From NCBI RefSeq assembly GCF_013350005.1, contig NZ_JABVWW010000001.1:310001-374000 (forward strand): a DNA stretch of 64,000 bases, written 5' to 3'. This DNA is from Methylocystis silviterrae (GTDB taxonomy: Bacteria > Pseudomonadota > Alphaproteobacteria > Rhizobiales > Beijerinckiaceae). The notes beneath the pieces are model-generated. The model was given only the letters and a program-made list of their open reading frames with translations. It was not told the DNA's origin and did no database searches. The number at the start of each line of letters is the position of its first letter. Position 1 is the first letter of the stretch. The position numbers were made by a program, and so were the translations under genes. Below, one piece after another: positions 8,376 to 18,292 of this stretch.

Positions 8376-9790
8376 CCAAGAGGCCGTTATGGTCGGGATT
8401 GGCGCTGGTCGGCGCGCTGCGGGCGCGTGCGAGCGGCGGCCTTGCGCGCGAAGCCGCCGGCGTTTCCATCGATACCCGCACCCTTCAGCCCGGCGATCTG
8501 TTTATCGCGATCAAGGGCGAAACGCGCGATGGTCACGACTTCGTGCGGACGGCGTTCGAGAAAGGCGCGGCGGCGGCGGTCATCGACGAAGCGCATGCGT
8601 CTGAGCTTTCCGGCGCCGGGCCGCTTTTCGTCGTCAGAGACGTGCAACAATCGCTCGAGTCGCTGGGTGCGCGGTCACGCGAGCGAAGCGCCGCCTTCAT
8701 CGCCGCCATCACCGGCTCCGTCGGCAAGACCTCGACGAAGGACATGATCCGGCTGATGCTGTCGCGTTTCGGCGAAACGCATGCCTCGGCGGCGTCTTAC
8801 AACAATCACTGGGGCGTGCCGTTGACGCTTGCGCGCATGCCGGCGGAGTCGCGCTTCGGCGTGTTCGAACTCGGCATGAATCACGCGGGCGAGATCGCCG
8901 CGCTCGTCGCTCAGGTGCGCCCCCACGTCGCCGTCGTGACCCGCATCGCCCCGGTTCATCTCGAATATTTCGGATCAATCGAGAAGATCGCGGACGCCAA
9001 GGCCGAGGTTTTTTCCGCGCTGGACGGCGGCGTCGCGATCATCAACCGGGACGACGGATTTTACGAGCGTCTTGCCGCGGCGGCTGCCCCAACCGCCAGC
9101 CATGTCTTTGGTTTCGGCGAGACGGACGGCGCGCATGCGCGGCTCCTGTCTTACGAGACCGCCGGCGAAGGCGCGCTGGTCGAGGCGGAAATTCTCGAGC
9201 GGCGGCTGCGCTTTCGCATCGGCGCCCCAGGCAAGCATATCGCCATGAACGCGCTGGCGGCGCTGCTCGTGGGCGTCGTTTTCGACGTGGATTTGGAGGA
9301 AGCTGCTGCGGCCTTTGCCGAATTCACGCCGCCGTCCGGACGCGGCCAGCGCGAGAAAATTGCGACGCCAGACGGCGAGTTTACGCTTATCGACGAAAGC
9401 TACAACGCCAACCCGACCTCCATGCGGGCGGCGCTGCAGCTGCTGGGCGGCGCAGCCATAGGACCGGGGGGTCGGCGCATCGCCGTGCTCGGCGACATGC
9501 TGGAGCTCGGGCCTCAGGCGGCCGAACTGCACGCCGAGCTCGCTCCGGATCTTATCGACGCCAATGTCGATCTGCTATTCACCTCGGGACCATTGATGTC
9601 GCGCTTGAGTTACGCTGCGCCTGATTCGATGCGCGCCGCGCATCGGGCGACGCCGCTGGAGCTGGAAGAGGCCGTTCTTGCAGCGGTTCGTCCCGGCGAT
9701 GTGGTGATGGTGAAAGGCTCCAATGGTTCGCGGATGGCGCGGATCGTCTCGGGCTTGAAAAGCGCATTCGCTCGCGAGATGGCGAGCTGA
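8372..9790 (+). CDS. murF: UDP-MurNAc-pentapeptide synthetase MurF
   Basis: Adds D-Ala-D-Ala to UDP-MurNAc-tripeptide, completing the cytoplasmic precursor that MraY then uses. The 472-residue protein has the ATP loop TGSVGKTSTKDMI, the block YNNHWGVPLTLARM, FELGMNHAGEIAAL, DESYNANPTSMRAAL and the C-terminal GDVVMVKGSNGSRM, all MurF hallmarks. The start ATG overlaps the murE stop by 4 bp and ten bases separate it from mraY. The D-Ala-D-Ala substrate would come from Ddl, encoded at 17369. Confidence 0.97.
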   Translation: MTKRPLWSGLALVGALRARASGGLAREAAGVSIDTRTLQPGDLFIAIKGETRDGHDFVRTAFEKGAAAAVIDEAHASELSGAGPLFVVRDVQQSLESLGARSRERSAAFIAAITGSVGKTSTKDMIRLMLSRFGETHASAASYNNHWGVPLTLARMPAESRFGVFELGMNHAGEIAALVAQVRPHVAVVTRIAPVHLEYFGSIEKIADAKAEVFSALDGGVAIINRDDGFYERLAAAAAPTASHVFGFGETDGAHARLLSYETAGEGALVEAEILERRLRFRIGAPGKHIAMNALAALLVGVVFDVDLEEAAAAFAEFTPPSGRGQREKIATPDGEFTLIDESYNANPTSMRAALQLLGGAAIGPGGRRIAVLGDMLELGPQAAELHAELAPDLIDANVDLLFTSGPLMSRLSYAAPDSMRAAHRATPLELEEAVLAAVRPGDVVMVKGSNGSRMARIVSGLKSAFAREMAS

Positions 9791-9799
9791 GGAGAGACG

Positions 9800-10882
9800 A
9801 TGCTGACGCTGCTTGCGGACTTCTCTTATCTATACAGTCCGCTCAACATCTTCCGCTACATCACTTTTCGCGCCGCTATGGGGGCGGCGACGGCGCTGTT
9901 CTTCGTGTTTTTCTTCGGACCGGGCGTCATCGCCGCGTTGCGGATCAAACAGGGCAAGGGCCAGCCGATCCGCGAGGACGGACCGGCTTCGCATCTTGTG
10001 ACCAAAAAAGGCACGCCGACGATGGGCGGCCTGATGATCCTCTCGGGACTGGTCGCGGCGACGCTGCTCTGGGCGAATTTGCGCAACGCCTATGTGTGGA
10101 TCGTGCTCTTCGTCACCGTCAGCTTCGGCCTCATCGGCTTTTATGACGACTATCTGAAGGTGAGCAAGCAGTCGCACGCCGGCTTCTCGGGCAAGATGCG
10201 ATTGGCGCTCGAGTTTTTGATTGCCGGCCTGGCCTGTTACGCGTTGATGGAAACGGGCGGCGAGAACATGACGAAGCTCGCCATCCCCATGGTGAGGGGC
10301 TATGTCGCGACGCTGGGACCGCTCTTCATCCTGTTTGGCGCCTTCGTCATCGTCGCCGCCGGCAACTGCGTCAATCTCACGGATGGACTCGACGGCCTCG
10401 CCATCGTGCCGTCGATGATCGCCGCCGGCGCCTTTGCGATCTTTGCCTATCTCGTCGGCAATTCGATCTTTTCGAACTATCTCGGCGTCAATTACGTCGC
10501 GGGCGTCGGCGAACTGACCATCGTTTGCTCGGCCTTCATCGGCGCGGGACTCGGCTTTCTGTGGTTCAACGCGCCGCCGGCGCAAATCTTCATGGGCGAC
10601 ACCGGCTCGCTGGCGCTCGGCGGGCTCGTGGGCGCCGTCGCCGTCGCGGTGAAGCAGGAATTCGTGCTTGTCATCGTCGGCGGGCTCTTCGTGATCGAAG
10701 GCGCCTCGGTCATCATCCAGGTCGGCTATTTCAAGCTGACCGGCAAGCGCATCTTCCTGATGGCGCCGATCCATCACCATTTTGAACAGAAGGGCTGGAA
10801 GGAGCCGCAGATCGTTATCCGCTTCTGGATCATCGCCTTCGTCCTGGCCCTGATGGGTCTCTCGACCTTGAAGCTGAGGTGA
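9800..10882 (+). CDS. mraY: Phospho-MurNAc-pentapeptide transferase MraY
   Basis: Integral inner-membrane enzyme that moves phospho-MurNAc-pentapeptide onto undecaprenyl phosphate to give lipid I. The 360-residue protein has about ten hydrophobic segments, the early motif [12 protein letters not shown], the catalytic [13 protein letters not shown] and [10 protein letters not shown], and the late [12 protein letters not shown] motif with its His triad. Length equals the family norm. GGAGAG ends five bases before the ATG. It ends in a TGA that is followed within three bases by murD. Confidence 0.98.
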   Translation: MLTLLADFSYLYSPLNIFRYITFRAAMGAATALFFVFFFGPGVIAALRIKQGKGQPIREDGPASHLVTKKGTPTMGGLMILSGLVAATLLWANLRNAYVWIVLFVTVSFGLIGFYDDYLKVSKQSHAGFSGKMRLALEFLIAGLACYALMETGGENMTKLAIPMVRGYVATLGPLFILFGAFVIVAAGNCVNLTDGLDGLAIVPSMIAAGAFAIFAYLVGNSIFSNYLGVNYVAGVGELTIVCSAFIGAGLGFLWFNAPPAQIFMGDTGSLALGGLVGAVAVAVKQEFVLVIVGGLFVIEGASVIIQVGYFKLTGKRIFLMAPIHHHFEQKGWKEPQIVIRFWIIAFVLALMGLSTLKLR

Positions 10883-10884
10883 CG

Positions 10885-12312
10885 ATGACGCCGATCGAGA
10901 CCTTCAAGGGCAAGCGCGTCGCGCTTTTCGGCCTCGGCGGTTCGGGCCTTGCCACGGCCCGCGCGCTGATCGCTGGCGGCGCGCAGGTCGCCGCATGGGA
11001 TGACGGCGAGGCTGGCCGACTCAAGGCGGTCGCGCAAGGCGTAGCGCTCGAGGATCTCGCGGCGGCGGATTGGAGCGGCTTCGATGCGCTCGTCCTTTCT
11101 CCCGGCGTGCCGCTGACCCATCCCGAGCCGCATTGGACCGTGCAGGCGGCGAAGGCCGCCGGAGTCGAGATTATCGGCGACGTCGAACTATTCTGCCGCG
11201 AACGCGAGGCGCGCGCCGGGGGATCGCCCTTCATCGCCATCACCGGCACAAACGGCAAATCGACGACCACGGCGCTGATCGCGCACATTTTGCGCGAAGC
11301 CGGCCGCGACGTTCAGCTCGGCGGCAACATCGGCGTGCCGATTTTCGACCTCGAGCCGCCGTCGGACGAACGCATTCACGTCATCGAATGCTCGTCGTTC
11401 CAGATCGATCTTGCGCCCTCGCTGGCGCCGACCATCGGCGTGTTGATCAACATCACGCCGGACCATATCGATCGTCACGGCGCGATCGAAAATTACGCCG
11501 CCATCAAGGAGCGCCTCGTCGCTGCGGCGGAAGTGGCTCTGGTCGGCGTCGACGACGCCTATTGCCACGCGATCGGCGCGCGCCTCGTTGAAGCCGAGAC
11601 CCCCGAGCGGCGCGTCGTGCCGGTCTCGGGGAAGCGCGCGCTCGACTGGGGATTTTATGTCGAGGATCGAAGCGTCTATTTCCGCGAGCAGGGACATCCG
11701 CCCGAGGAAGCCGAGCTGATCGGTTCGCTCGAAGGCGCACGCGCGCTTCGCGGCGCGCATAATGCGCAGAACGCGGCGTTCGCCGCCGGGGCCGCGTGGG
11801 AATGCGGATTGGACGACGACGAGATCTTGAGCGGCCTGTTGAGCTTCCCCGGCCTGCCGCATCGGATGGAGGAAGTTCTGCGCATCGAGCGCGCGCTGTT
11901 CGTCAACGACTCGAAGGCGACCAACGCCGACGCGGCCGAAAAGGCCTTGGTGAGTTTTACCGATATCTACTGGATTCTCGGCGGCCGATCGAAAGAGGGC
12001 GGCGTCGAACCGCTGCGTCCGCATTTCTCGCGCATACGCAAAGCCTATCTGATCGGCGAGGCCGCCGACGATTTTGCGCGCACGCTGGAAGGCGCGCTGC
12101 CTTTCGAACATTGCGGAACGCTCGACGTCGCGACGACGCGCGCGGCGCTCGACGCGCTTGCCGAAGACGCCCCCGAGCCGGTCGTGCTGCTGTCGCCGGC
12201 CTGCGCCTCCTATGACCAGTTCGCCAATTTCGAGGCGCGGGGCGACGCGTTTCGCGGCTTCGTCGAAGGGCTTCCCGCCGTGATCGCGGCGCGAAAAGGA
12301 GAGCTGACATGA
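10885..12312 (+). CDS. murD: UDP-MurNAc-L-alanine:D-glutamate ligase MurD
   Basis: Adds D-glutamate to UDP-MurNAc-L-Ala. The protein (475 residues from the ATG) has an N-terminal nucleotide-sugar fold ([21 protein letters not shown]), the ATP loop [17 protein letters not shown], the [11 protein letters not shown] motif, [11 protein letters not shown] and the C-terminal [20 protein letters not shown], which is characteristic of MurD. The ATG at 10885 has GAGG six bases upstream; a GTG at 10879 that overlaps mraY is the alternative. The end overlaps ftsW by 4 bp. Confidence 0.96.
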   Translation: MTPIETFKGKRVALFGLGGSGLATARALIAGGAQVAAWDDGEAGRLKAVAQGVALEDLAAADWSGFDALVLSPGVPLTHPEPHWTVQAAKAAGVEIIGDVELFCREREARAGGSPFIAITGTNGKSTTTALIAHILREAGRDVQLGGNIGVPIFDLEPPSDERIHVIECSSFQIDLAPSLAPTIGVLINITPDHIDRHGAIENYAAIKERLVAAAEVALVGVDDAYCHAIGARLVEAETPERRVVPVSGKRALDWGFYVEDRSVYFREQGHPPEEAELIGSLEGARALRGAHNAQNAAFAAGAAWECGLDDDEILSGLLSFPGLPHRMEEVLRIERALFVNDSKATNADAAEKALVSFTDIYWILGGRSKEGGVEPLRPHFSRIRKAYLIGEAADDFARTLEGALPFEHCGTLDVATTRAALDALAEDAPEPVVLLSPACASYDQFANFEARGDAFRGFVEGLPAVIAARKGELT

Positions 12313-13463
12313 TCTCGCGCGCGGAACGAACACTATTCTCCGACTGGGCGTGGACAGTGGATCGCTGGCTGCTCGCGAGCCTCGCCCTGCTGATCGTCGC
12401 CGGTCTCGTCTTTTCCATGGCCGGCAGCCCGCCCGTCGCGGAGCGGCTGCATCTGGCGACCTTCCACTTCGTCAACCGGCAGGTGCTCTATCTTCTGCCG
12501 GCGCTGGTCCTGATGATTGCGACGTCGTTTCTTTCGCCGCGTCACGTGCGCCGACTGGCGCTCGTGATTTTCATCGTCTCTCTCGCGCTCGTCTTCGCAA
12601 CCATCTTCTACGGTCAGGAAGTGAAGGGCGCGAAGCGATGGATCTTCGGCGTTCAGCCCTCGGAATTCTTGAAGCCCGCCTTCGTCGTGCTCGTCGCCTG
12701 GGCCTTCTCCGAAGGGGCGCGTCGCAAGGATGTTCCAGGCAATCTGATCGCGCTTCTGCTCCTGCCGATCGCGATCACGCCGCTGATGCTGCAGCCTGAT
12801 TTCGGGCAGACGATGCTCATTTCGATAGTCTGGGCGGCGCTGTTTTTCATGGCCGGCCTGCACTGGATCTGGGTCGTCGGGTTGGGCGGGCTTGGCGGCG
12901 TCTCGGCGCTGCTCGCCTATAAATTCGTGCCGCACGTCCATGCGCGCATCGAGTCCTTTCTGGAGCCGCCGCCGCCGGTCGCAGGCGTGCCCGCGAATTT
13001 TCAGTCGGAGACGGCGCTTGAGAGCTTCATCGCCGGTTCGTGGTTCGGCAAGGGTCCCGGCGAAGGGGTCATCAAGCGCATCCTGCCCGACTCGCACACG
13101 GATTTCATCTTCGCGGTCATCGGCGAGGAGTTCGGCGTTCTTATCTGCATCGCGCTTGCCGCGGTGTTCGCCTTCGTCGTGGTGCGGGGGTTGTTTTCGG
13201 CGGCGCGCAACAGCGATCCCTTCTGCCGATTTGCGACTGCGGGACTCGTGATGCTGTTTGGCCTGCAGAGCTGCATCAATATGGCGGTGAACGTGCATCT
13301 CATGCCCGCCAAGGGCATGACGCTCCCTTTCGTCTCCTATGGCGGCTCTTCGCTTATTTCGCTGTCGCTCGGCATGGGCTTTCTGCTCGCCGTCACGCGT
13401 AAGCGGCCGCGGTCCCGCGTGCTGTCTGAGTTCGCCGCGACGGGCGCGCCCGCCGCCGCGTGA
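12309..13463 (+). CDS. ftsW: Septal peptidoglycan glycosyltransferase FtsW
   Basis: SEDS-family membrane protein that polymerises lipid II at the septum together with FtsI. The 384-residue protein has about ten membrane segments, the motif [24 protein letters not shown], the large periplasmic loop with [20 protein letters not shown], and the C-terminal [19 protein letters not shown]. These are the SEDS signatures. The start overlaps murD by 4 bp and the stop is 13 bp before murG. Confidence 0.97.
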   Translation: MISRAERTLFSDWAWTVDRWLLASLALLIVAGLVFSMAGSPPVAERLHLATFHFVNRQVLYLLPALVLMIATSFLSPRHVRRLALVIFIVSLALVFATIFYGQEVKGAKRWIFGVQPSEFLKPAFVVLVAWAFSEGARRKDVPGNLIALLLLPIAITPLMLQPDFGQTMLISIVWAALFFMAGLHWIWVVGLGGLGGVSALLAYKFVPHVHARIESFLEPPPPVAGVPANFQSETALESFIAGSWFGKGPGEGVIKRILPDSHTDFIFAVIGEEFGVLICIALAAVFAFVVVRGLFSAARNSDPFCRFATAGLVMLFGLQSCINMAVNVHLMPAKGMTLPFVSYGGSSLISLSLGMGFLLAVTRKRPRSRVLSEFAATGAPAAA

Positions 13464-13476
13464 TAAAAGCCTCGAT

Positions 13477-14586
13477 ATGATCGATTCGCCGATTCTCCTC
13501 GCCGCCGGTGGCACCGGCGGCCATCTTTTTCCGGCCGAGGCGCTCGCGCATGCGCTCGCCGCCCGCGAGCTGGCGGTGGAGCTCGTCACCGAGGAGCGCG
13601 CCCTGCGCTACGGCGGCGCCTTTCCGGCGCGGGCCATGCATGTGATTCCCGCCGGCACGCCGCGGGGCGGCTCGCTGCTGGCCAAGGCCCAGGCGGTCGC
13701 GCGTCTCGCCCTCGGCACGGCGCAGGCGGCCGCGCTGCTGCACCAGGTCAAACCGGCCGCGGTGATCGGTTTCGGCGGCTACCCGACCGTCCCGCCCTTG
13801 CTTGCGGCGTCCTATCTCGGCGTGCCGAGCGCTTTGCACGAAGCGAACGGCGTCATGGGCAAGGCCAATCGCTTCCTCGCCGGCCGCGTCGACAGGATCG
13901 CCGCCGGCCTGCCGACTCTCGCCGTGCCGGCGGCCCTGCAAAACAAGCTCGTCGTCACCGGCAATCCAGTGCGTCCCAATGTGCTCGAGGCCGCCAAGAC
14001 TCCCTATCCTTCGTTCGACGATGGAATGTTCCGGCTGCTCGTCGCCGGCGGCTCTCAGGGAGCCCGCGTCATGGCGGACATTGTGCCGGCGGCCGTCGCG
14101 GCGCTCCCCGACGCGCTGCGGGCGAAAGTCGCCGTCGTGCAACAGGCGCGTCCCGAAGATATCGCGCGCGTCGAGGCGATCTACGCCGGCGCTGGGGTCG
14201 GCGCCGAGATTGCGCCCTTTTTCGCCGACTTCCCGGCGCGGCTCGCTGCGGCGCATTTCGTTATCACCCGCGCCGGCGCGTCGACGGTCTCGGAGCTTGC
14301 GGTTATCGGGCGACCGGCGATGCTGGTGCCGCTGCCGCATGCGCTCGACCAGGATCAGGCGGCGAACGCCGCTTTTCTGGAAGCGGCGGGCGGCGCGGAA
14401 ACCGTGCGCCAGAGCGACTTCACGCCGGAATTTTTGACGCGGCGGCTTTGTGACCTCATCAATGCGCCGGCGCAGCTTTCCGCGCGCGCCGAAGCCGCCA
14501 GACGAGTCGGCGTCGCCGACGCCGCCGATCGTCTCGCCGATCTGATTATCGACGTGGCGCGGACAGGCGCTACGAAACGGAGCTAG
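13477..14586 (+). CDS. murG: Lipid II synthase MurG (undecaprenyl-PP-MurNAc-pentapeptide GlcNAc transferase)
   Basis: Membrane-associated GT28 glycosyltransferase that converts lipid I to lipid II. The 369-residue protein opens with the Gly-rich loop [19 protein letters not shown], has [15 protein letters not shown] and [14 protein letters not shown], the second Gly-rich loop [14 protein letters not shown], and the UDP-sugar-binding [20 protein letters not shown] with [14 protein letters not shown]. The open frame extends back into ftsW, but the ATG at 13477 is where family similarity begins. murC follows after two bases. Confidence 0.97.
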   Translation: MIDSPILLAAGGTGGHLFPAEALAHALAARELAVELVTEERALRYGGAFPARAMHVIPAGTPRGGSLLAKAQAVARLALGTAQAAALLHQVKPAAVIGFGGYPTVPPLLAASYLGVPSALHEANGVMGKANRFLAGRVDRIAAGLPTLAVPAALQNKLVVTGNPVRPNVLEAAKTPYPSFDDGMFRLLVAGGSQGARVMADIVPAAVAALPDALRAKVAVVQQARPEDIARVEAIYAGAGVGAEIAPFFADFPARLAAAHFVITRAGASTVSELAVIGRPAMLVPLPHALDQDQAANAAFLEAAGGAETVRQSDFTPEFLTRRLCDLINAPAQLSARAEAARRVGVADAADRLADLIIDVARTGATKRS

Positions 14587-14588
14587 GA

Positions 14589-15995
14589 ATGAAACTGCCG
14601 AAAGAGTTGGGCCCGATTCATTTCGTCGGCATCGGCGGCATCGGCATGTCTGGAATCGCCGAAGTGCTGCTCAATCTCGGCTACAAGGTGCAGGGGTCGG
14701 ACGCCGCCGAAAACGCCAATGTCAAGCGTCTCGTCGAAAAGGGCGCGACGGTCAGCATCGGACATGACGCGAAAAATCTCGGCGACGCCGCCGTGGTCGT
14801 CGTCTCGACCGCAATCAAGCGCGACAATCCCGAACTTGTCTTGGCGCGCGAAAAACGTCTGCCGGTGGTGCGCCGCGCCGAAATGCTGGCCGAGCTGATG
14901 CGCCTCAAGCAATGCGTCGCCATCGCCGGCACGCATGGCAAGACGACGACGACCTCGCTCGTTGCGACGCTGCTCGACGCCGGCGGCCTCGATCCGACCG
15001 TGATCAACGGCGGCATCATCAACGCCTATGGCACGAATGCGCGTCTTGGCGCCGGCGACTGGATGGTGGTGGAGGCCGACGAAAGCGACGGCACATTTCT
15101 CAAACTGCCGGCGGACGTCGCCATCGTCACCAATATTGATCCCGAACATCTCGACCATTTCCATACATTCGACGCGATCAAGGAAGCTTTCCGCAACTTC
15201 GTCGAGAATATTCCCTTCTACGGCTTCGCGGTGATGTGCCTCGATCATCCGACCGTGCAGGAGCTCGTCGGCCGCATCGAGGATCGCCGCGTCATCACCT
15301 ATGGCGAAAATCCGCAGGCCGACGTGCGTCTGCTCGACGTCGATCTCGAGGGCGGCGTGTCGAAGTTCAATGTGCTGCTGCGCGACCGAAAGACGTCGCA
15401 GGCGATCTATCTCGAAAATCTCGTCCTGCCGATGCCGGGCCATCACAATGCGTTGAATGCGACGGCGGCGATCGCCGTCGCCAATCAGCTCGGCCTGTCG
15501 CCCGAACAGATCCGCAAGGCGCTTGCCGGCTTTGGCGGCGTGAAGCGGCGCTTCACCAAGACGGGCGAATGGAACGGCGTGCAGATTTTCGACGACTATG
15601 GACATCATCCCGTCGAAATCTCCGCTGTGCTGCGCGCGGCGCGCGCCTCCACCAAGGGCAAGGTCGTCGCGCTGATGCAGCCGCATCGCTATTCGCGGCT
15701 GCAGTCGCTTTTTGATGCGTTCGCCACCTGCTTCAACGACGCGGATGTGGTCATCATCGCCGACGTGTATTCCGCAGGCGAGCAGCCGATACCGGGCGTC
15801 GATCGCGACGCGCTCGTCTCGGCGATCAAGGCGCACGGCCATCGCCGCGCGATGGGGTTGCCCTCTCCCGAAGTGCTGGCGGCGATGGTTCGCGAGATCG
15901 TCGCGCCTGGCGATTATGTCGTCTGTCTTGGCGCCGGCAATATCACGCAATGGGCCTATGCGCTGCCGGAGCAACTCGCGGCGGGGCAGGGGTGA
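14589..15995 (+). CDS. murC: UDP-MurNAc:L-alanine ligase MurC
   Basis: First Mur ligase, which adds L-Ala to UDP-MurNAc. The 468-residue protein starts with a UDP-sugar fold ([19 protein letters not shown]), has the ATP loop [17 protein letters not shown], the [10 protein letters not shown] motif and [11 protein letters not shown], and ends with the ligase C-terminal domain containing [11 protein letters not shown] and [14 protein letters not shown]. Start with GCTAGGA close upstream. The next gene, murB, is separated by 145 bp carrying a palindromic repeat. Confidence 0.97.
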   Translation: MKLPKELGPIHFVGIGGIGMSGIAEVLLNLGYKVQGSDAAENANVKRLVEKGATVSIGHDAKNLGDAAVVVVSTAIKRDNPELVLAREKRLPVVRRAEMLAELMRLKQCVAIAGTHGKTTTTSLVATLLDAGGLDPTVINGGIINAYGTNARLGAGDWMVVEADESDGTFLKLPADVAIVTNIDPEHLDHFHTFDAIKEAFRNFVENIPFYGFAVMCLDHPTVQELVGRIEDRRVITYGENPQADVRLLDVDLEGGVSKFNVLLRDRKTSQAIYLENLVLPMPGHHNALNATAAIAVANQLGLSPEQIRKALAGFGGVKRRFTKTGEWNGVQIFDDYGHHPVEISAVLRAARASTKGKVVALMQPHRYSRLQSLFDAFATCFNDADVVIIADVYSAGEQPIPGVDRDALVSAIKAHGHRRAMGLPSPEVLAAMVREIVAPGDYVVCLGAGNITQWAYALPEQLAAGQG

Positions 15996-16009
15996 TGGCG
16001 TTGGTTTCG

Positions 16010-16136
16010 CCCCCTCCCTGTCCCTCCCCCGCTGAAGCGGGAGAGGGGACCCTAACGAGCGGCGTTCGCGCGGTTTGGATGAAACGCGTGGCCCGCTCCC
16101 TCTCCCGCGAAGCGGGGGAGGGTTGGGGAGGGGGCC
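16010..16136 (+). repeat. Intergenic palindromic element between murC and murB
   Basis: Two G/C-rich arms in opposite orientation, about 16010-16050 (ending CTGAAGCGGGAGAGGGGA) and 16098-16135 (starting TCCCTCTCCCGCGAAGC), flank a central part of roughly 45 bp. Each arm also contains its own small hairpin (CCCGCTGAAGCGGG; CCCGCGAAGCGGG). This is the style of the dispersed intergenic palindromes (CCCTCTCCCGC...GCGGGAGAGGG) common in alphaproteobacterial genomes. It lies inside a co-directional gene string, so it would be transcribed and could stabilise or attenuate the message. Number of copies elsewhere is not visible here. Confidence 0.75.
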
Positions 16137-16140
16137 TCTC

Positions 16141-17061
16141 GTGACCTTCCCCGACCTTTCCGCCGAAATCGCCGCCGCCATGCCGCAATTGCGCGGGCGC
16201 GTCGCGGCGAATGAGCCGCTTGCGCCTTACACCTGGTTTCGCGTCGGCGGGCCGGCGCAGATCCTCTTCATGCCGGCCGACGAAGCCGATCTCGCCTATT
16301 TCCTCGCGCGACTGCCGCGAGAGATTCCCGTGACCGTCGTCGGCCTTGGCTCCAATCTGATCGTGCGCGACGGCGGCGTCGAAGGCGTGGTCATACGGCT
16401 GTCGGCCAAGGGCTTCGGCGAGATCGTCGTCGAGGACGGTTGCAGGGTGCGCGTCGGCGCCGCCGTGCCGGATGTGAAGGCGGCGCGCGCCGCGGCCGAA
16501 GCCGGCGTTGACGGATTGGCCTTCTATCGCGGCATTCCCGGCGCGATCGGCGGCGCGTTGCGCATGAACGCCGGCGCGCATGGCGGCGAAACAAAGGACG
16601 CGCTGATTGAAGCGCGCGGCGTCGACCGCGCCGGCGACATCCGCGTCTTTGGCGTCGCCGACATGGGCTACGCCTATCGCCATTGTTCCGCCCCCGACGA
16701 CGTGATCTTCACGCAGGCGCTTTACCAGGGCCGTCCCGGCGATCCGGCGACGATCATCGCCGAGATGGAGCGCATCACCGCGGCGCGGGAGGCCTCGCAG
16801 CCGATCAAGGAAAAGACCGGCGGCTCGACCTTCAAAAATCCTGACGGCGAAAAGGCGTGGCGGTTGATTGACGCGGCCGGCTGTCGCGGACTCGTCGTCG
16901 GCGATGCGCAGGTGAGCGAAATGCACTGCAATTTTCTCATCAATCGCGGCCGTGCGAGCGCCGCCGACATCGAGGCGCTTGGCGAAGAGGTGCGCCGGCG
17001 CGTGCGCGAGACGAGCGGCGTCGAACTACATTGGGAGATCAAGCGCATCGGCGTCGCTTGA
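16141..17061 (+). CDS. murB: UDP-N-acetylenolpyruvoylglucosamine reductase MurB
   Basis: FAD enzyme that reduces UDP-GlcNAc-enolpyruvate to UDP-MurNAc. The 306-residue protein has [15 protein letters not shown] and [15 protein letters not shown] for [23 protein letters not shown], the proton-donor region [10 protein letters not shown] and MHCNFLIN near the end. The GTG at 16141 is chosen because the frame upstream encodes only the palindromic repeat; an ATG at 16180 is the alternative. Base use matches the rest of the cluster. Confidence 0.95.
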   Translation: MTFPDLSAEIAAAMPQLRGRVAANEPLAPYTWFRVGGPAQILFMPADEADLAYFLARLPREIPVTVVGLGSNLIVRDGGVEGVVIRLSAKGFGEIVVEDGCRVRVGAAVPDVKAARAAAEAGVDGLAFYRGIPGAIGGALRMNAGAHGGETKDALIEARGVDRAGDIRVFGVADMGYAYRHCSAPDDVIFTQALYQGRPGDPATIIAEMERITAAREASQPIKEKTGGSTFKNPDGEKAWRLIDAAGCRGLVVGDAQVSEMHCNFLINRGRASAADIEALGEEVRRRVRETSGVELHWEIKRIGVA

Positions 17062-17368
17062 GATGAATGGCGTGATGAGATTGCGTCGTCGCTTCTGAGA
17101 TCTTAGCCTGGACGCTTGAGGAGATTCAGTCGTGCCGCCCCGTAAAGAATCCACCGATCCTCGGACGCCGCTGAAACAGCTCCGACCTCGAAAAGCGGCG
17201 ACGATCACGGACCGAAGAAGAGTCCTTCGGTCAATGATCGAGTTTTTCCAGCGTCAGGCGCATTAAGCGACTCGCTCTGTCCTTTCGCCACATTCACCGA
17301 ATGGGCTTCGGAAGCCGACGAAGCCGCCTATTCGGATCTTTAGTTGGCATTTTTCAAGTCGAGAGCAC
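17062..17368 (+). other. Intergenic region between murB and ddl
   Basis: About 307 bp that break the otherwise tight gene string. It contains one small possible reading frame (17132-17266) and a perfect 8-bp hairpin, GACCGAAG at 17210-17217 with CTTCGGTC at 17225-17232, without a T-tract. It is AT-richer near 17331-17360, just before ddl, where a promoter for ddl-ftsQ-ftsA could lie. No conserved motif is recognised. Confidence 0.4.
17132..17266 (+). CDS. Possible small ORF, 44 residues, unknown
   Basis: A GTG at 17132 preceded by GAGGAG with an 8-bp gap opens a frame of 44 codons that ends with TAA at 17264. The product is basic (many Arg and Lys, e.g. LKQLRPRKAATITDRRR). No similarity is recognised. 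The good SD is the only positive sign; the frame overlaps the hairpin at 17210-17232, so chance is quite possible. Confidence 0.25.
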   Translation: MPPRKESTDPRTPLKQLRPRKAATITDRRRVLRSMIEFFQRQAH

Positions 17369-18292
17369 ATGACCAAGCACGTCGCCGTTCTAATGGGCGG
17401 ACTTTCCGCCGAACGCGAAATTTCCTTGCGCTCGGGCGAGGCCTGCGCGAAAGCCCTCGAAGAGCAGGGATTTCAAGTGTCCCGCGTCGATGCGGGGCAT
17501 GACGTCGCGAATGTTCTTGCGGCGCTCAAACCCGATGTCGCCTTCAACGCGCTCCATGGCAGGTTTGGCGAGGACGGCTGCATTCAGGGCGCGCTGGAGC
17601 TTTTGCGCATCCCCTATACGCACTCAGGCGTGCTCGCCTCTTCGGTGGCGATGAAAAAGGATATCGCGAAGACGGTGATGGCGGCCGCCGGCGTTCCGAC
17701 GCCAAAAGGGCGCGTTCTGCACAGGCTGGACGCCGCCAAAGCGCACGCGCTGCCCCTTCCTTATGTCCTCAAGCCCGTCTCCGAAGGCTCCTCTTTCGGC
17801 GTCTTCATCGTCAGCGAGGGCCAAGAGCATCCTCCGCAGGAATTATGGCGTGAGGATTGGACTCATGGCGATATGATGCTCGCGGAGCAGTTCATCGCCG
17901 GGCGCGAACTCACATGCGCAGTCATGAACGACAAGGCTCTCGACGTGATCGAAATTCTCGCGGCCGACGGCGGCTGGTACGATTATCACGCCAAATACGC
18001 CAAGGGCGGCTCGAAACACGTCCTTCCGGCAAATCTTAAACTGAATATTTACCAAGAGGTCCAACATTTGGCCCTTGAGGCTCACCGAGCTCTCGGCTGT
18101 CGCGGCGTAAGCCGCGCGGACTTCCGATACGACGACCGCCCCGGAGGTACGGGCGAGCTCGTCGTATTGGAAGTGAACACGCAGCCGGGAATGACGGAGA
18201 CCTCGCTCGTGCCAGAAATGGCGGCATACGCAGGTTTTTCATTCGGCGAGTTGGTCAGATGGATGGTGGAAGACGCATCCTGCGATCGTTGA
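17369..18292 (+). CDS. ddl: D-alanine-D-alanine ligase Ddl
   Basis: ATP-grasp enzyme that makes the D-Ala-D-Ala dipeptide used by MurF. The 307-residue protein starts MTKHVAVLMGGLSAEREISL, has FNALHGRFGEDGCIQG, the Lys-Pro of LPYVLKPVSEGSSFGVF, the WYDYHAKYAKGGSKH loop and the C-terminal LEVNTQPGMTETSLVPEMA with metal ligands. Length is typical for DdlB. It overlaps ftsQ by 34 bp, and this order ddl-ftsQ-ftsA-ftsZ is standard. Confidence 0.96.
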   Translation: MTKHVAVLMGGLSAEREISLRSGEACAKALEEQGFQVSRVDAGHDVANVLAALKPDVAFNALHGRFGEDGCIQGALELLRIPYTHSGVLASSVAMKKDIAKTVMAAAGVPTPKGRVLHRLDAAKAHALPLPYVLKPVSEGSSFGVFIVSEGQEHPPQELWREDWTHGDMMLAEQFIAGRELTCAVMNDKALDVIEILAADGGWYDYHAKYAKGGSKHVLPANLKLNIYQEVQHLALEAHRALGCRGVSRADFRYDDRPGGTGELVVLEVNTQPGMTETSLVPEMAAYAGFSFGELVRWMVEDASCDR

